Shown here piece after piece: positions 36,116 through 46,551 of a stretch of 64,000 bases of DNA. Position numbers and translations under genes: made by a program. Source of the DNA: Streptomyces sp. HUAS MG91. Lineage in GTDB: Bacteria > Actinomycetota > Actinomycetes > Streptomycetales > Streptomycetaceae. The notes below the pieces were generated by a model, which was not told the origin of the DNA, did not search any database, and saw nothing but the letters and a program-made list of their open reading frames with translations. Numbering within the stretch: the first letter of the stretch is position 1; each line of letters opens with the position of its first letter. The stretch is from assembly GCF_040529335.1 (NCBI RefSeq), contig NZ_CP159534.1, forward strand, positions 2,294,001-2,358,000. Reading direction: 5' to 3'.

Positions 36116-36777
36116 GCGCGCCCGCCCGGCCGCCTGTGAGAATCAGGGGCATGGAAAGCAGCACACGGCGCCAGGCCACCCGGCAGAAGCTCTACGAGGC
36201 CGCTGTCACGCTCATCGCGGAGCAGGGTTTCTCCGCCACGACGGTCGACGAGATCGCCGAGCGCGCCGGGGTGGCGAAGGGCACCGTCTACTACAACTTC
36301 GCCAGCAAGTCGGTCCTCTTCGAGGAGTTGCTGCGGCACGGCGTCGGGCTGCTGACCGCCTCCTTGCGGGACGCGGCGGGGAAGGCGGCCGCCCGGGGCG
36401 GCAGCAAGGTCGACGCCCTGGACGCGATGATCCGCGCGGGTCTGGTCTTCATCGACGAGTACCCGGCCTTCACCCAGCTGTACGTCGCCGAGCTGTGGCG
36501 CACCAACCGCGCCTGGCAGTCCACGCTCGCCGTGGTCCGCCAGGAGGCGGTGGCCGTCGTGGAGGGCGTGCTGCGTGACGCCGTGTCCGGCGGCGAGCTG
36601 AGCGAGGAGATCGACGTGCCGCTCACGGCGGCGGCCCTGGTGGGCATGGTCCTGGTGGCGGCCCTGGACTGGCAGGCGTTCCAGCCGGAGCGCTCGCTGG
36701 ACGATGTGCACGCCGCGCTGTCGCTGCTGCTCCAGGGGCGGGTGGGCGGCGGGCAGCCACTGACCGGAAAGGCCTGA
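36112..36777 (+). CDS. TetR/AcrR-family transcriptional regulator
   Basis: A 221-residue repressor. The N-terminal helix-turn-helix is intact (FSATTVDEIAERAGVAKGTVYYNF), followed by a ligand-binding helical domain. The GTG at 36112 overlaps the Pip stop as GTGA with GGAG eight bases upstream. An ATG at 36151 is a possible later start closer to the DNA-binding domain. It is the last gene of the ABC/Pip operon and the likely ligand-sensing repressor acting at the palindrome 33262-33275. Confidence 0.92.
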   Translation: MSAPARPPVRIRGMESSTRRQATRQKLYEAAVTLIAEQGFSATTVDEIAERAGVAKGTVYYNFASKSVLFEELLRHGVGLLTASLRDAAGKAAARGGSKVDALDAMIRAGLVFIDEYPAFTQLYVAELWRTNRAWQSTLAVVRQEAVAVVEGVLRDAVSGGELSEEIDVPLTAAALVGMVLVAALDWQAFQPERSLDDVHAALSLLLQGRVGGGQPLTGKA

Positions 36778-36794
36778 CGGCCACGCACGTAAGA

Positions 36795-36847
36795 GCGCCG
36801 GTCCGGCAAGGCCTGTGAACTGCTCTCAGGCTTCACCGGACCGGCGC
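36795..36847 (+). terminator. Terminator after the TetR gene
   Basis: Perfect 12-bp arms GCGCCGGTCCGG (36795-36806) and CCGGACCGGCGC (36836-36847) enclose a further inner pairing of AGGCCTG with CAGGCTT. It lies 17 bp after the stop. Confidence 0.78.
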
Positions 36848-37143
36848 ATCCCCCGTTGTTCCCCCGTGGGATCCCCGTCGTTCCCCCGTCGGGTCTCCCT
36901 CGGTCCCCCGTGCCTCGCTCCCGCCCTGCCGGGCGAGAGGAGCGGCCAAGGACGCCGCTTCCCGTTCCGCCGCCCCGTGTCGGCGGTGCCGGGGCCGCGC
37001 CCTTCCCGTGGCCTCCACTCTTCCGTCTACGCAGGTAGAACCCCATCCGCGCACCTACTCATCTCCCCATCTAGGTACGGATACTCAGACCGGCGCGCTC
37101 ATCCCCAGGCACGGAGAGTTCCCCACTGGTTACGATCACCTCC
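36848..37143. other. Intergenic region before the DUF4126 gene
   Basis: About 300 bp without a supported gene. A pyrimidine-rich stretch with repeated CCCCCGT / TTCCCCCGT (36848-36910) and a short AT-rich segment ACTCATCTCCCCATCTAGGTACGGATACT (about 37056-37084, quoted only in part as a promoter candidate) are the only notable features. Confidence 0.4.
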
Positions 37144-37758
37144 GTGTCCGTACTCCCCCTGGTCTTCACCAGCGGCTGGGCGAGCGGCATCAACGCGTAC
37201 GCGGTGGTCCTGCTGCTCGGCGTCTTCGGCGCGACCGGGTTGACCGACGAGGTCCCCGAGTCGCTGCAGCGCCCCGATGTGCTGATCGCGGCGGGCGTGC
37301 TCTTCCTGTGCGAGGCCGTCGCCGACAAGATCCCGTACGTGGACTCGGTGTGGGACTCGGTGCACACCGTGATCCGGCCGGTGGCGGGCGCGGTCGTGGG
37401 AGCCCTGCTCGCCGGGCAGAGCGGGTCGCTGTCCGATCTGGCGGCGGGCGCGGTGGGCGGTTCGACGGCGCTGGCCAGCCATGCCGTGAAGGCCGGCACC
37501 CGGATGGCGGTCAACACCTCGCCCGAACCGGCCTCGAACTTCGTGCTGTCCACCGCCGAGGACCTGGGGGTCGCCGGCGTCGTGACGTTCGCGATGTTCC
37601 ATCCGGTGGCGGCCGCGGTGATCGCGGCGGTGCTGCTCGTCGCCGGCCTGGTGGTGCTGTTCTTTCTCATCAGCCGCATCCGCCGGTTCCTGCGCAGACG
37701 GGCCCAGCGGCGCGAGGAGCGGCGGATCGCCCGCGAGGAGCCGCCGCCCCCGCCCTGA
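37144..37758 (+). CDS. DUF4126-domain membrane protein
   Basis: A 204-residue integral membrane protein with about five hydrophobic segments. The DUF4126 features are the N-terminal SGWASGINAYAVVLLLG, CEAVADKIPYVDSVWDSVHT and a Gly/Ala-rich membrane pair. It ends in a strongly basic then Pro-rich tail (RIRRFLRRRAQRREERR...PPPPP). The start is GTG 37144. The family has no established function. The neighbouring FAD oxidoreductase follows after 43 bp on the same strand. Confidence 0.88.
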   Translation: MSVLPLVFTSGWASGINAYAVVLLLGVFGATGLTDEVPESLQRPDVLIAAGVLFLCEAVADKIPYVDSVWDSVHTVIRPVAGAVVGALLAGQSGSLSDLAAGAVGGSTALASHAVKAGTRMAVNTSPEPASNFVLSTAEDLGVAGVVTFAMFHPVAAAVIAAVLLVAGLVVLFFLISRIRRFLRRRAQRREERRIAREEPPPPP

Positions 37759-37801
37759 CCTGGCGGCGGCGTTGTCGGTGGCGGCCGATACAGTCCCTGG
37801 C

Positions 37802-39298
37802 ATGGCACGAATTGCGGTGATCGGCGCGGGGATGGGCGCCATGGCGGCCGCCGCTCGGCTGGCCGTGGCGGGCCACCGACCGGTGGTCTTCGAGCGCGCG
37901 TCGACGTACGGCGGAGCGGTGGGCCGCTTCGAGCGCGACGGCTTCGCGTTCGACACGGGCCCCGGCCTGCTCCCGCTCCCGGCGGTCTACCGCGACCTGT
38001 TCATCAAGACCGGCAAGGAGCCCCTGGAGGACCTGGTCGGTCTCACGCAGGTGGAGCCCGCCGTGCGGCACGTCTTCGCGGACGGCACGACGGCGGACCT
38101 GCCGAACGCCCGGCGGGCGGGCGTGGCCGAGGCGCTGGACGCGACGGTCGGCGCGGGCGCGGGCGCGCGCTGGTCGGCGTTCATGGACCGGGCGCGGGAG
38201 GCCTGGGACCGCTCGCGCCGCCCCCTGCTCGAAGAACCCCTGTGGCCGAACTGGGAGGTGCTGGCCGAGCGCGAGCCCTACCCGGCGGTGCCGCACAAGC
38301 GGCTGCTGCGCAAGGCCCGCACGGCCGTCACCCTCGCCGCCATCGGCGACCTGGAGTTCGGCGGCGACCCACGGCTCGTGGCGCTCCTGGAGAGCTACGC
38401 GCTCGGACACGGCCTCGATCCCCGTACGGCACCGGCGAGCGCGGCCGTGCTGCCGTACATGGAGCAGACCTTCGGCACCTGGGCGGTGACCGGCGGCATG
38501 CGGGCCCTCGCCGACGCGGTGTACGCGCGCTGCCTCAAGCGGAAGGTCGAGTTCAGGTTCGGTGCGGCCGTCACCCGGGTCGTGGAGAAGGACGGCCGCG
38601 CGGCGGGCGTCGAGCTGGCCGACGGGTCGGTGGAGGACGCCGCGTTCGTCGTGGCCGGTGTCGCGCCCGGCGCGCTCGACGCACTGGTGCCGGGGCGGTC
38701 CGTGCGCGGCGCGGTCCCGGCCCGCGCCGAGGCGGCCGTGCCCAGCCGGCTCACGGTGCATCTCGCGCTGCGCGGCCCGCGCCCCGAGGGCACCCCGCAC
38801 CGCACGGTGGCGCACGGCACGGACCGGGGCGCCGAGACGGCCTGGCTGTTCGACGGCGCCGCGCGCCCCGACAGACCGACGGTCACGGTGCTGCGTCCGG
38901 GCGACGCCGCTCAGGTGCCGGACGAGGAGCACGAGGCGGTGACCGTCACCGTGACGGTGCCGCCCGGCGCCGAGGTGTCCGACGCCGACGTCGAGTCGGT
39001 CCTCGCGGCGGCCGGGCGCGCGGTGCCCGAGCTGCGCGAGCGCCTGCTGTGGCACGAGGTCCGCACCCCGCGCGACATCGCGGAGGCCACCGGCGCGGAC
39101 GGCGGCGCCGTGCCCGCGCCCGCGTTGGCGGCGGGGCGGGGCGAGTTGCTCCACCCGGCCAACAGCACCCCGCTGCCGGGGCTGCTAGCCGTCGGGGGCT
39201 GGTCGCACCCGGGCGGCGGGCTGCCGCACGCGGGCATGTCCGGGGCGCTGGTGACGGGACTGATCGTGGAGGGACCGGAGTTCCGCGGCTCGCAGTGA
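37802..39298 (+). CDS. FAD-dependent amine oxidase / phytoene desaturase-like protein
   Basis: A 498-residue flavoprotein. The N-terminal dinucleotide-binding motif is VIGAGMGAMAAAARLA, followed by YGGAVGRFERDGFAFDTGPG, the second FAD contact typical of carotenoid desaturases and NAD(P)/FAD oxidoreductases. The C-terminus has the FAD motif LLAVGGWSHPGGGLPHAG. There are no other carotenoid genes nearby, so the substrate is not known. ATG 37802 fits the motif position; the start region TGGCATGGC has no strong Shine-Dalgarno. Confidence 0.85.
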   Translation: MARIAVIGAGMGAMAAAARLAVAGHRPVVFERASTYGGAVGRFERDGFAFDTGPGLLPLPAVYRDLFIKTGKEPLEDLVGLTQVEPAVRHVFADGTTADLPNARRAGVAEALDATVGAGAGARWSAFMDRAREAWDRSRRPLLEEPLWPNWEVLAEREPYPAVPHKRLLRKARTAVTLAAIGDLEFGGDPRLVALLESYALGHGLDPRTAPASAAVLPYMEQTFGTWAVTGGMRALADAVYARCLKRKVEFRFGAAVTRVVEKDGRAAGVELADGSVEDAAFVVAGVAPGALDALVPGRSVRGAVPARAEAAVPSRLTVHLALRGPRPEGTPHRTVAHGTDRGAETAWLFDGAARPDRPTVTVLRPGDAAQVPDEEHEAVTVTVTVPPGAEVSDADVESVLAAAGRAVPELRERLLWHEVRTPRDIAEATGADGGAVPAPALAAGRGELLHPANSTPLPGLLAVGGWSHPGGGLPHAGMSGALVTGLIVEGPEFRGSQ

Positions 39299-39320
39299 GC
39301 CGGGCCGCGGTCCCGTCCGC

Positions 39321-40202
39321 TCAGTACCGGTACTGCTGCTCCTGCTGGTACCCGGTGTCGTACCCGGTGTTCGGGTCGTGCTGCGGGTACGCGGGATAGG
39401 GCTGCTCGGGCGGCAGTTCGCCGCCGTACTCGTCGCCGTCGCGCTGCTGCGGCACCCAGACACCGCCGGGCGGGGTCTCCCCGCCGTAGCCGCCGCCCGT
39501 CGCGTACGAGTCGCCGTACTGCTGCTGGCCGGTGGCGTACGGGTCGCCGTACTGGGGCTGCTCGGGGTAGCTCTGCGCCCCGATGTACGGGTCGGAGTAC
39601 GGGGCCGCGTAGGGCTGCTGCCCGCTGTCGTACCCGTAGGTGTGCTGGTCGTAGCCGTAGGACCCGGTGTCGTAGCCGTAGTCCTGCTGCGTGCCCTGGT
39701 GGTGCGCCTGCGCGTACGCCGCGTCGCTGTAGACGCCGTACTGGCCGGTGTCCTCGGGCATCGGCTCCGGCGCGTACACGGCGGTCGACTCGGCCGCGCT
39801 CTCCGGCATCGGCGGGAAGTCGCCTCCCGCGTCCGCCGTGTCCTGCGCGGCCTTCTCGAACTCCAGGTCGGAGACTTCGAGGGTCGGGTCCTGCCGGACC
39901 GTTTCCCTCCTGCCGCGCCGCCCGCCCGTGGCCTCGGCCGCCTGGTCGCCCTTCTTCAGGGCCCAGCCGGACGCGAAGCCGCGGCGGAACGACAGCGTGA
40001 CGTAGGTCTGTCCGATCGCGAAGGCGATGGCGCCGAGCCCGATGACGATCACCGAGGGCATCAGGACGCCGAGGACCACCCCGAGAAAGCCGCCGAAGGC
40101 GAGCAGCCGCCAGCGCAGCCGCGCCTTGTACTGCAGCAGCACCTCACCGAGCAGCCACAGCGCCACCAGTCCGAACGCGATGTAGAGGACCGCCCAGCCC
40201 AT
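39321..40202 (-). CDS. Membrane protein with Tyr/Gln/Gly-rich low-complexity tail
   Basis: A 293-residue protein. The first 75 residues hold two or three membrane segments (GWAVLYIAFGLVALWLLGEV; FGGFLGVVLGVLMPSVIVIG). Then comes a charged segment (to about 140) and a tail of about 150 residues that is very rich in Tyr, Gln, Gly, Asp and Pro, with repeated YGYD, DPYATG and QQ motifs. It ends YQQEQQYRY. No family function is recognised; similar proteins are widespread in streptomycetes. It is convergent with the FAD oxidoreductase and lies 45 bp upstream of the position where metF transcription enters. Confidence 0.85.
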   Translation of the reverse strand: MGWAVLYIAFGLVALWLLGEVLLQYKARLRWRLLAFGGFLGVVLGVLMPSVIVIGLGAIAFAIGQTYVTLSFRRGFASGWALKKGDQAAEATGGRRGRRETVRQDPTLEVSDLEFEKAAQDTADAGGDFPPMPESAAESTAVYAPEPMPEDTGQYGVYSDAAYAQAHHQGTQQDYGYDTGSYGYDQHTYGYDSGQQPYAAPYSDPYIGAQSYPEQPQYGDPYATGQQQYGDSYATGGGYGGETPPGGVWVPQQRDGDEYGGELPPEQPYPAYPQHDPNTGYDTGYQQEQQYRY

Positions 40203-40247
40203 GTACGCCCCTCTCGTACGGCCGCAGCCCCAGGTGGGTACGGCCCA

Positions 40248-41168
40248 TCAGGCCTGCTGATCGTGCAGGCCCAGGTTCTCGTAGATTTCCAGCGTCGCAG
40301 TCGAGTTGTTGAGCGTAATGAAGTGCAGACCGGGCACTCCCTCGTCAAGCAGCTTGGCGCAGAACTCCGTAGCGAACTCGATGCCAATGGAGCGTACAGC
40401 GGCCGGATCGTCTTTGGCTGTGAGGATCCGCTCTTTCAACGCCGGAGGGAAGTCCGCGTTGCTCAGCTTGGGCAGGCGTTCGAGCATCCGCACGCTCGTC
40501 ACGGGCATGCACTCGGGGATGATCGGGGTGTCGCAGCCGGCGGCGGCGACCTTGTCGCGCAGCCGCAGGTACTCCTCCGGGTAGAAGAACATCTGCGTGA
40601 TCGCGTAGTCGGCGCCCGCCCGGCACTTGTCGACGAAGTGCCGCACGTCGGAGCCCCAGTCCGCGGAGCGCGGGTGCATCGCGGGGAACGCGGCGACGCC
40701 CACGCAGAAGTCGCCGGACTCCTTGATCAGCTCGACGAGTTCGGCCGCGTACGTCAGCCCCTCGGGATGCGAGATCCAGTCGCCCATCGGGTCGCCGGGC
40801 GGGTCGCCGCGCACCGCGAGCATGTTCCGGATCCCGGCGTCGGCGTACTGCCCGATGATGTTGCGCAGTTCGGCGACGGAGTGCTCGACGGCCGTGATGT
40901 GGGCGACCGGTGTGAGCGTCGTGTCCGCGACGATCTGCTCGGTCTCCTTGACGGTGCCCGCGCGTGTGGAGCCGCCCGCGCCGTACGTCACGGAGACGAA
41001 GTCGGGGGCGACGGCCTCGACCCTGCGCAGCGCGTTCCACAGGTTGCGCTCGCCCTTTGCGGTCTTCGGCGCGGAGAACTCGAAGGAGTATGTCGTCTTG
41101 CCGGTCGCGAGCATGTCGCGCACGGTGCGGGCGCGATCAGTCCTGGTGGAAGAGGTACCTAGGGCCAT
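40248..41168 (-). CDS. metF: Methylenetetrahydrofolate reductase
   Basis: A 306-residue flavoprotein that reduces 5,10-methylene-THF to 5-methyl-THF for methionine synthesis. The catalytic glutamate lies in [42 protein letters not shown] and [10 protein letters not shown] are the barrel motifs of the family. The length is normal. The start is ATG 41168, with GGTACC just upstream. It precedes the Tyr/Gln-rich gene on the same strand. No riboswitch was recognised in the 74-bp gap on its 5' side. Confidence 0.95.
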   Translation of the reverse strand: MALGTSSTRTDRARTVRDMLATGKTTYSFEFSAPKTAKGERNLWNALRRVEAVAPDFVSVTYGAGGSTRAGTVKETEQIVADTTLTPVAHITAVEHSVAELRNIIGQYADAGIRNMLAVRGDPPGDPMGDWISHPEGLTYAAELVELIKESGDFCVGVAAFPAMHPRSADWGSDVRHFVDKCRAGADYAITQMFFYPEEYLRLRDKVAAAGCDTPIIPECMPVTSVRMLERLPKLSNADFPPALKERILTAKDDPAAVRSIGIEFATEFCAKLLDEGVPGLHFITLNNSTATLEIYENLGLHDQQA

Positions 41169-41242
41169 ACGGGCAGGTTACTGACGGATTCCGACAGACC
41201 CTAATCCCCGTCCACCCTGCGGACAGGGGCCGGAGCCCGGTG

Positions 41243-41890
41243 TCACGCGGAGCGCAGGCGCTTGGCGAACTCGGCTGCGGCGGCGCCCGGATCGTCGGCC
41301 TCGGTGATGGCCCGCACGACCACGACACGGCGGGCGCCGGCCTCCAGGACCTCGTCCAGATTCCCCAGGTCGATGCCGCCGATGGCGAACCAGGGGCGGT
41401 CGGTGCCGAGGCCCGCGGTGTGGCGCACGAGGTCGAGGCCCGGTGCGTGGCGGCCCGGCTTGGTGGGGGTCGGCCAGCAGGGGCCGGTGCAGAAGTAGTC
41501 CACGCCGTCCTGGACGGCGGCCGCCTCGGCCTCCGCCTCGGCGTGCGTGGAACGGCCGATGAGCACGTCGGCGCCGAGGACGGCGCGGGCGGCGGGCACG
41601 GGCAGGTCGCCCTGGCCCAGGTGCAGCACGTCCGAGCGGGTGGCGTGGGCGACGTCCGCCCGGTCGTTGACCGCGAACAGCCGGCCGTGGCGGCGGGCCG
41701 CGTCGGCGAACACGGCGAGGTGTTCCAGCTCCTCGCCGGCCTCCATGCCCTTGTCGCGCAGCTGGACGATGTCCACCCCGTTCGCCAGGACGGCGTCGAG
41801 GAACTCCGGGAGGTCTCCCTGGCGCTTGCGCGCGTCGGTGCACAGGTACACCCGTGCGTCGGCGAGCAGGTCGCGCTTGAGGTCTGCCAT
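41243..41890 (-). CDS. thiE: Thiamine-phosphate synthase
   Basis: A 215-residue TIM-barrel enzyme joining HMP-PP and THZ-P to form thiamine phosphate. The family motifs are [31 protein letters not shown] and [14 protein letters not shown] 41890 follows GGGGAT at six bases; an upstream in-frame start would add 22 Arg/His-rich residues unlike the family. It is divergent from the thiO-thiS-thiG operon and separated from it by the Rv2175c-like and FAD genes. No TPP riboswitch was seen directly upstream of it. Confidence 0.94.
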   Translation of the reverse strand: MADLKRDLLADARVYLCTDARKRQGDLPEFLDAVLANGVDIVQLRDKGMEAGEELEHLAVFADAARRHGRLFAVNDRADVAHATRSDVLHLGQGDLPVPAARAVLGADVLIGRSTHAEAEAEAAAVQDGVDYFCTGPCWPTPTKPGRHAPGLDLVRHTAGLGTDRPWFAIGGIDLGNLDEVLEAGARRVVVVRAITEADDPGAAAAEFAKRLRSA

Positions 41891-41973
41891 GGAAATCCCC
41901 CCGTGGATGGAGCGGTGTCGGTGGCGTGCGCGCCCCACGCGGTGCGGGGCGCGCACGCCGGACGGCGATCAGG

Positions 41974-42339
41974 TCAGACGGCGAGCGCCTGGGCGCGACG
42001 CTTCACCTCCGTGCCGCGATTCTCGCTCAGCGCCTGTGCGGGCGTGCCCGGCAGGGTCGGGTCGGCGGTGAAGAGCCACTCCAGCGTCTCTTCGTCGGAG
42101 AAGCCGTCGTCCCGCAGCACCGTCAGGAGGCCGACGAGCCCCTTGACGATCTTGTCGCCGTCGATGAAGGCGGCCGGCACGTGCAGTGCGCGGTTCTCAC
42201 CGCGGCGTACGGCGATCAGCTGGCCTTCCTTCACCAGCTGGCGCACGCGCGTCACCTCGACGTCCATCTGCTCGGCGATGTCGGGGAGGGTCAGCCACTC
42301 GGGGACGAGAGCATCGATCTTTGCGTCAATCTCGGTCAC
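41974..42339 (-). CDS. Rv2175c-family DNA-binding regulator
   Basis: A 121-residue winged-helix-like protein. LTLPDIAEQMDVEVTRVRQLV is the helix-turn-helix; RRGENRALHVPAAF and LLTVLRDDGFSDEETLEWLF are typical of the Rv2175c family. In Mycobacterium tuberculosis this protein is phosphorylated by the kinase PknL, which is encoded next door. Here the PASTA kinase lies about 4 kb away with the thiamine genes between. The N-terminal extension carrying the mycobacterial phosphothreonine is absent. Its target genes are unknown. Confidence 0.88.
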   Translation of the reverse strand: MTEIDAKIDALVPEWLTLPDIAEQMDVEVTRVRQLVKEGQLIAVRRGENRALHVPAAFIDGDKIVKGLVGLLTVLRDDGFSDEETLEWLFTADPTLPGTPAQALSENRGTEVKRRAQALAV

Positions 42340-42421
42340 GGGACAAGCGTGCCATCCCGGACTGACAGTCGGAAGCCGGGGCCGTCTGACCAGGTGTTTC
42401 CGGAACGGCTCGGGGCCCCGC

Positions 42422-43651
42422 TCAGGCCACGGCGGACTTCAGCGGGCGGGCCGGGTCGGCCAGCCGGTCGGGGTCCAGGACCGTGCCGGCCTCGATGAGT
42501 TTGCGGCCCTGGGCCAGGTCGCGGGGCTTGCCGACCGCGAGGACGGCCACCAGGGCGCCGTCGCGCAGCCAGCACACCGACCAGGCGGCGCCGGCCGGGT
42601 CGCCGCGCCACACGGCGGTGTCGGCGCTCTGGTGGTGGCCCGCGTACTGCACGAAGCGGCCGAACTGCTCGGACCAGAAGTAGGGCACCGGGTCGTAGAC
42701 GGCGGGCGTCTCCCCGATGATGTTCGCCGCCACGGTGCGCGGGCCCTGGAGGGCGTTGTCCCAGTGGTGGACCAGCAGCCGCTGTCCGTAGCGCCCCGAG
42801 GGGAACGACGAGCAGTCCCCCACCGCGTACACGTCGGGCACGGAGGTGCGCAGCCCGTCGTCGGCCAGCACCTCGTGGTGGTCGCCCAGGGCGATGCCGG
42901 AGCCGGCCAGCCAGCGGGTGGCGGGGCGGGCGCCGATGCCGACGACGACGGCCCCGGCGGGCAGGCGCGTGCCGTCGTCCAGGACCACGGTCCCGGGTTC
43001 GACGTGCGCCACACGCGCGCGGGTGCGCAGTTCGGCGCCCGAGTCCGCGTACCAGGCCGCCATGGGGGCCGCGACCTCGGCGGGCAGCGCCCCGGCCAGC
43101 GGGCGCTCGGCGGCCTCCACGACGGTGACGTGGCAGCCCGCCTCGCGCGCGGCGGTGGCGAACTCGGCGCCGATCCAGCCCGCCCCCACGACCACCACGT
43201 CGTGCTGCTCGGCGAGGACGGGCCGCAGCCGCTCGGCGTCGTCGAGGGTGCGCAGCAGATGGACTCCGGGGACGTCCTCGGTGCCCGGCAACCGCACCGG
43301 TTCGGCACCGGTGGCGACGACCAGCACGTCGTACGGGACGGGGCCCTGCGCGGTGTCCAGCTCGTGGTCGCCGGGGCGCAGGCCCGTGACCTCGCGGCCC
43401 AGCTCCACGGTGACGCCGAGCGCTTCGAAGTCGACGTCGAAGGCGGAGCCCTCGGCCTTGCCCAGGAGCACCGCCTTGGACAGCGGCGGCCGGTCGTAGG
43501 GCTGGTGGGGCTCGGCGCCGATCAGCGTGACCGTGCCGGGGAAGCCCTGTTCGCGCAGGGCCACCGCCGTCTGCACTCCGGCCATGCCCGCGCCGACGAT
43601 GACGACGCGTCGCTGCGCCGAAGCCGTGTTCCCGCTCTGCTGCTCGCTCAC
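42422..43651 (-). CDS. FAD/NAD(P)H ferredoxin-reductase-like oxidoreductase
   Basis: A 409-residue two-dinucleotide-binding flavoprotein related to BphA4 and rubredoxin/putidaredoxin reductases. The FAD motif is VVIVGAGMAGVQTAVALRE, followed by YDRPPLSKAVLLG. The NAD(P)H motif is VVVVGAGWIGAEFATAARE and the second FAD contact is VPDVYAVGDC. The C-terminal reductase domain carries YFWSEQFGRFVQYAGH. No ferredoxin or oxygenase gene is adjacent, so the electron acceptor is unknown. Confidence 0.9.
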   Translation of the reverse strand: MSEQQSGNTASAQRRVVIVGAGMAGVQTAVALREQGFPGTVTLIGAEPHQPYDRPPLSKAVLLGKAEGSAFDVDFEALGVTVELGREVTGLRPGDHELDTAQGPVPYDVLVVATGAEPVRLPGTEDVPGVHLLRTLDDAERLRPVLAEQHDVVVVGAGWIGAEFATAAREAGCHVTVVEAAERPLAGALPAEVAAPMAAWYADSGAELRTRARVAHVEPGTVVLDDGTRLPAGAVVVGIGARPATRWLAGSGIALGDHHEVLADDGLRTSVPDVYAVGDCSSFPSGRYGQRLLVHHWDNALQGPRTVAANIIGETPAVYDPVPYFWSEQFGRFVQYAGHHQSADTAVWRGDPAGAAWSVCWLRDGALVAVLAVGKPRDLAQGRKLIEAGTVLDPDRLADPARPLKSAVA

Positions 43652-43737
43652 GGGATCACCTTAGGCACCTGATCTTGCGTCAGTCAGCGGAGCGGGCCGG
43701 TCGGGCGCAGTGACGTCCTGCACACGTGTCACCGGGT

Positions 43738-44112
43738 TTAGAGATCAACAGGGGTCGCGGGGCGGCCCGCGGCGGGCGCGATCTCCTCGACGACGCTGGT
43801 GCCACGGCCCTCCTGCGACTCCCACCGCCAGGTCTCGTCGAGCCGAACCCGCCCGTCGGGCAGTTCGGACACGGCGGAGAGGCAGTGCCCCGAGGAGGTG
43901 GACCCGTCGGTCTTCAGCTGGACGTAGCGGAAGTCGAGCCGGTCTCCGGTGCGGGTGCCCACGAGGTGTCCGCGGACGACGTCGCCGCCCTCGTAGTCGG
44001 CCCAGATCCGGCCGTCCTCCTCGTGGTAGGCGAAGCGGGTCCTGGTCCCCACCTGGCCCGGCGCCTGGTCGGCGACAGGCGCGAGGAAGAGACCGTCGAG
44101 CGAGCGTGCCAC
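43738..44112 (-). CDS. Conserved hypothetical protein (lipocalin-like strand pattern)
   Basis: A 124-residue protein of alternating short beta-strands (TRTRFAYHEEDGRIWADYEG, GHLVGTRTGDRLDFRYVQL, GHCLSAVSELPDGRVRLDE). This pattern suggests a small beta-barrel, but I do not recognise a named family with certainty. GTG 44112 is preferred, with AAGGGAG nine bases upstream; the longer open frame extends into the start of the TPP riboswitch on the other strand. It is divergent from the thiO operon. Confidence 0.7.
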   Translation of the reverse strand: MARSLDGLFLAPVADQAPGQVGTRTRFAYHEEDGRIWADYEGGDVVRGHLVGTRTGDRLDFRYVQLKTDGSTSSGHCLSAVSELPDGRVRLDETWRWESQEGRGTSVVEEIAPAAGRPATPVDL

Positions 44113-44169
44113 GGGTGAGGGCTCCCTTACTGGGGCGCGGGCCGAAGGGCTAGGGTGGCCACCGTAAAG

Positions 44170-44266
44170 CACTCGCGGGAGCCCGTACGCAGCGGGCTGA
44201 GAGGGAGGCTGGAGCGGCCTCCGACCGTACGAACCTGATCCGGGTCATGCCGGCGAAGGGAGGGGC
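44170..44266 (+). promoter_or_regulatory. TPP riboswitch (thi box)
   Basis: The two conserved halves are clear: GGGCTGAGAGGG at 44194-44205, and CGAACCTGATCCGGGTCATG at 44230-44249, leading into CCGGCGAAGGGAGG. The thiO Shine-Dalgarno lies in the last bases (GGGAGGGG, about 44258-44265), which form the 3' strand of the closing stem. Binding of thiamine pyrophosphate should therefore block translation initiation of thiO-thiS-thiG. The outer ends are approximate. Confidence 0.94.
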
Positions 44267-44275
44267 TGGACGCCC

Positions 44276-45459
44276 ATGTCGCGTACGCCACCGGAAGCAT
44301 CGAACAAGCCTTCCGCACCTGACGTCCTCGTCGTCGGGGGCGGCATCATCGGCCTGGTCACCGCGTGGCGGGCCGCCCAGCGCGGGCTGTCCGTCACGGT
44401 CGTGGACCCCGAACCGGGCGGCGGGGCCGCCCAGGTGGCGGCCGGGATGCTGGCCGCCGTCACCGAACTGCACTACGGCGAGCAGACGCTGCTCGGCCTG
44501 AACGTCGCCTCGGCCGCCCGCTATCCGGCGTTCGCCGCCGAGCTGTCCGAGGTCACCGGGCAGGATCTCGGCTACCGCGCGTGCGGCACGCTCGCCGTCG
44601 CGCTCGACGCCGACGACCGGGCCCATCTGCGCGAACTGCACGCGCTGCAAAGGAAGTCGGGCCTCGACTCCGAGTGGCTGTCGGGCCGCGACTGCCGGCG
44701 TCTGGAGCCGATGCTCGCGCCGGGCGTGCGCGGGGGCCTGCGGGTCGACGGCGACCATCAGATCGACCCGAGGAGGCTCGCGAGCGCCCTGCTGACGGCC
44801 TGTGAGCGCTCCGGGGTGGTCCTGCGCCGGGCGTGGGCCGACCGGCTCCGTGTGGTCCGGGACCGGGCGTGCGGCGTCACGCTCACCGACGGCACGGAGC
44901 TCGACGCCGGCCAGGTCGTCCTGGCGGGCGGGAGCCGCAGCGGGCAGCTCGCGGGCGTCCCCGACGAGGTGCTGCCGCCCGTACGCCCGGTCAAGGGCCA
45001 GGTGCTGCGCCTGACGGTGCCGCGGCGGTACGCGCCGTTCCTGAGCCGCACCGTGCGCGCCGTGGTCCGCGGCAGCCACGTCTATCTGGTGCCGCGGGTC
45101 AACGGCGAGCTGGTCGTCGGCGCGACCACCGAGGAGCTGGGCTGGGACACCACGGTCACCGCGGGCGGCGTCTACGAGCTGCTGCGCGACGCCCACGAGC
45201 TCGTCCCCGGCATCACGGAACTGCCGCTGACGGAGACCCGCGCGGGCCTGCGCCCCGGCTCCCCCGACAACGCCCCGCTGCTGGGCCCGACCGCGCTGCC
45301 GGGCCTGCACCTCGCCACCGGCCACCACCGCAACGGCGTGCTGCTGACGCCGGTCACCGGCGACGCGCTGGCGCATGCCCTGGTCACCGGGGAACTCCCC
45401 GAAGAGGCAAGCCCGTTCACCCCGAGGCGGTTCAGCGCCGCCACCCTGGAGCAGCCCGC

Positions 45460-45463
<4 letters not shown>
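44276..45463 (+). CDS. thiO: ThiO glycine oxidase
   Basis: A 395-residue FAD-dependent amino-acid oxidase that turns glycine into iminoglycine (dehydroglycine), a precursor of the thiazole ring. The N-terminal FAD motif is VLVVGGGIIGLVTAWRAAQRG; AAGMLAAVTE and the C-terminal TRAGLRPGSPDNAPLLG with TGHHRNGVLLTP are family motifs. ATG 44276 lies ten bases after the riboswitch-embedded RBS. Its stop overlaps the thiS start (ATGA). Confidence 0.95.
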
Positions 45464-46462
<999 letters not shown>

Positions 46463-46551
46463 CGCCTCCGCCGGTCACAGCTCTGCTGCAGTACGGGTCC
46501 GGTCCTGCCGCACGGGACCGGGCTGTCGGTCGCTCCTCGTAGACTCCCTGC

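Noticed and set aside
37802..39298. Carotenoid gene cluster
   Set aside because: The protein is phytoene desaturase-like but no crtE, crtB or crtY neighbour is present.
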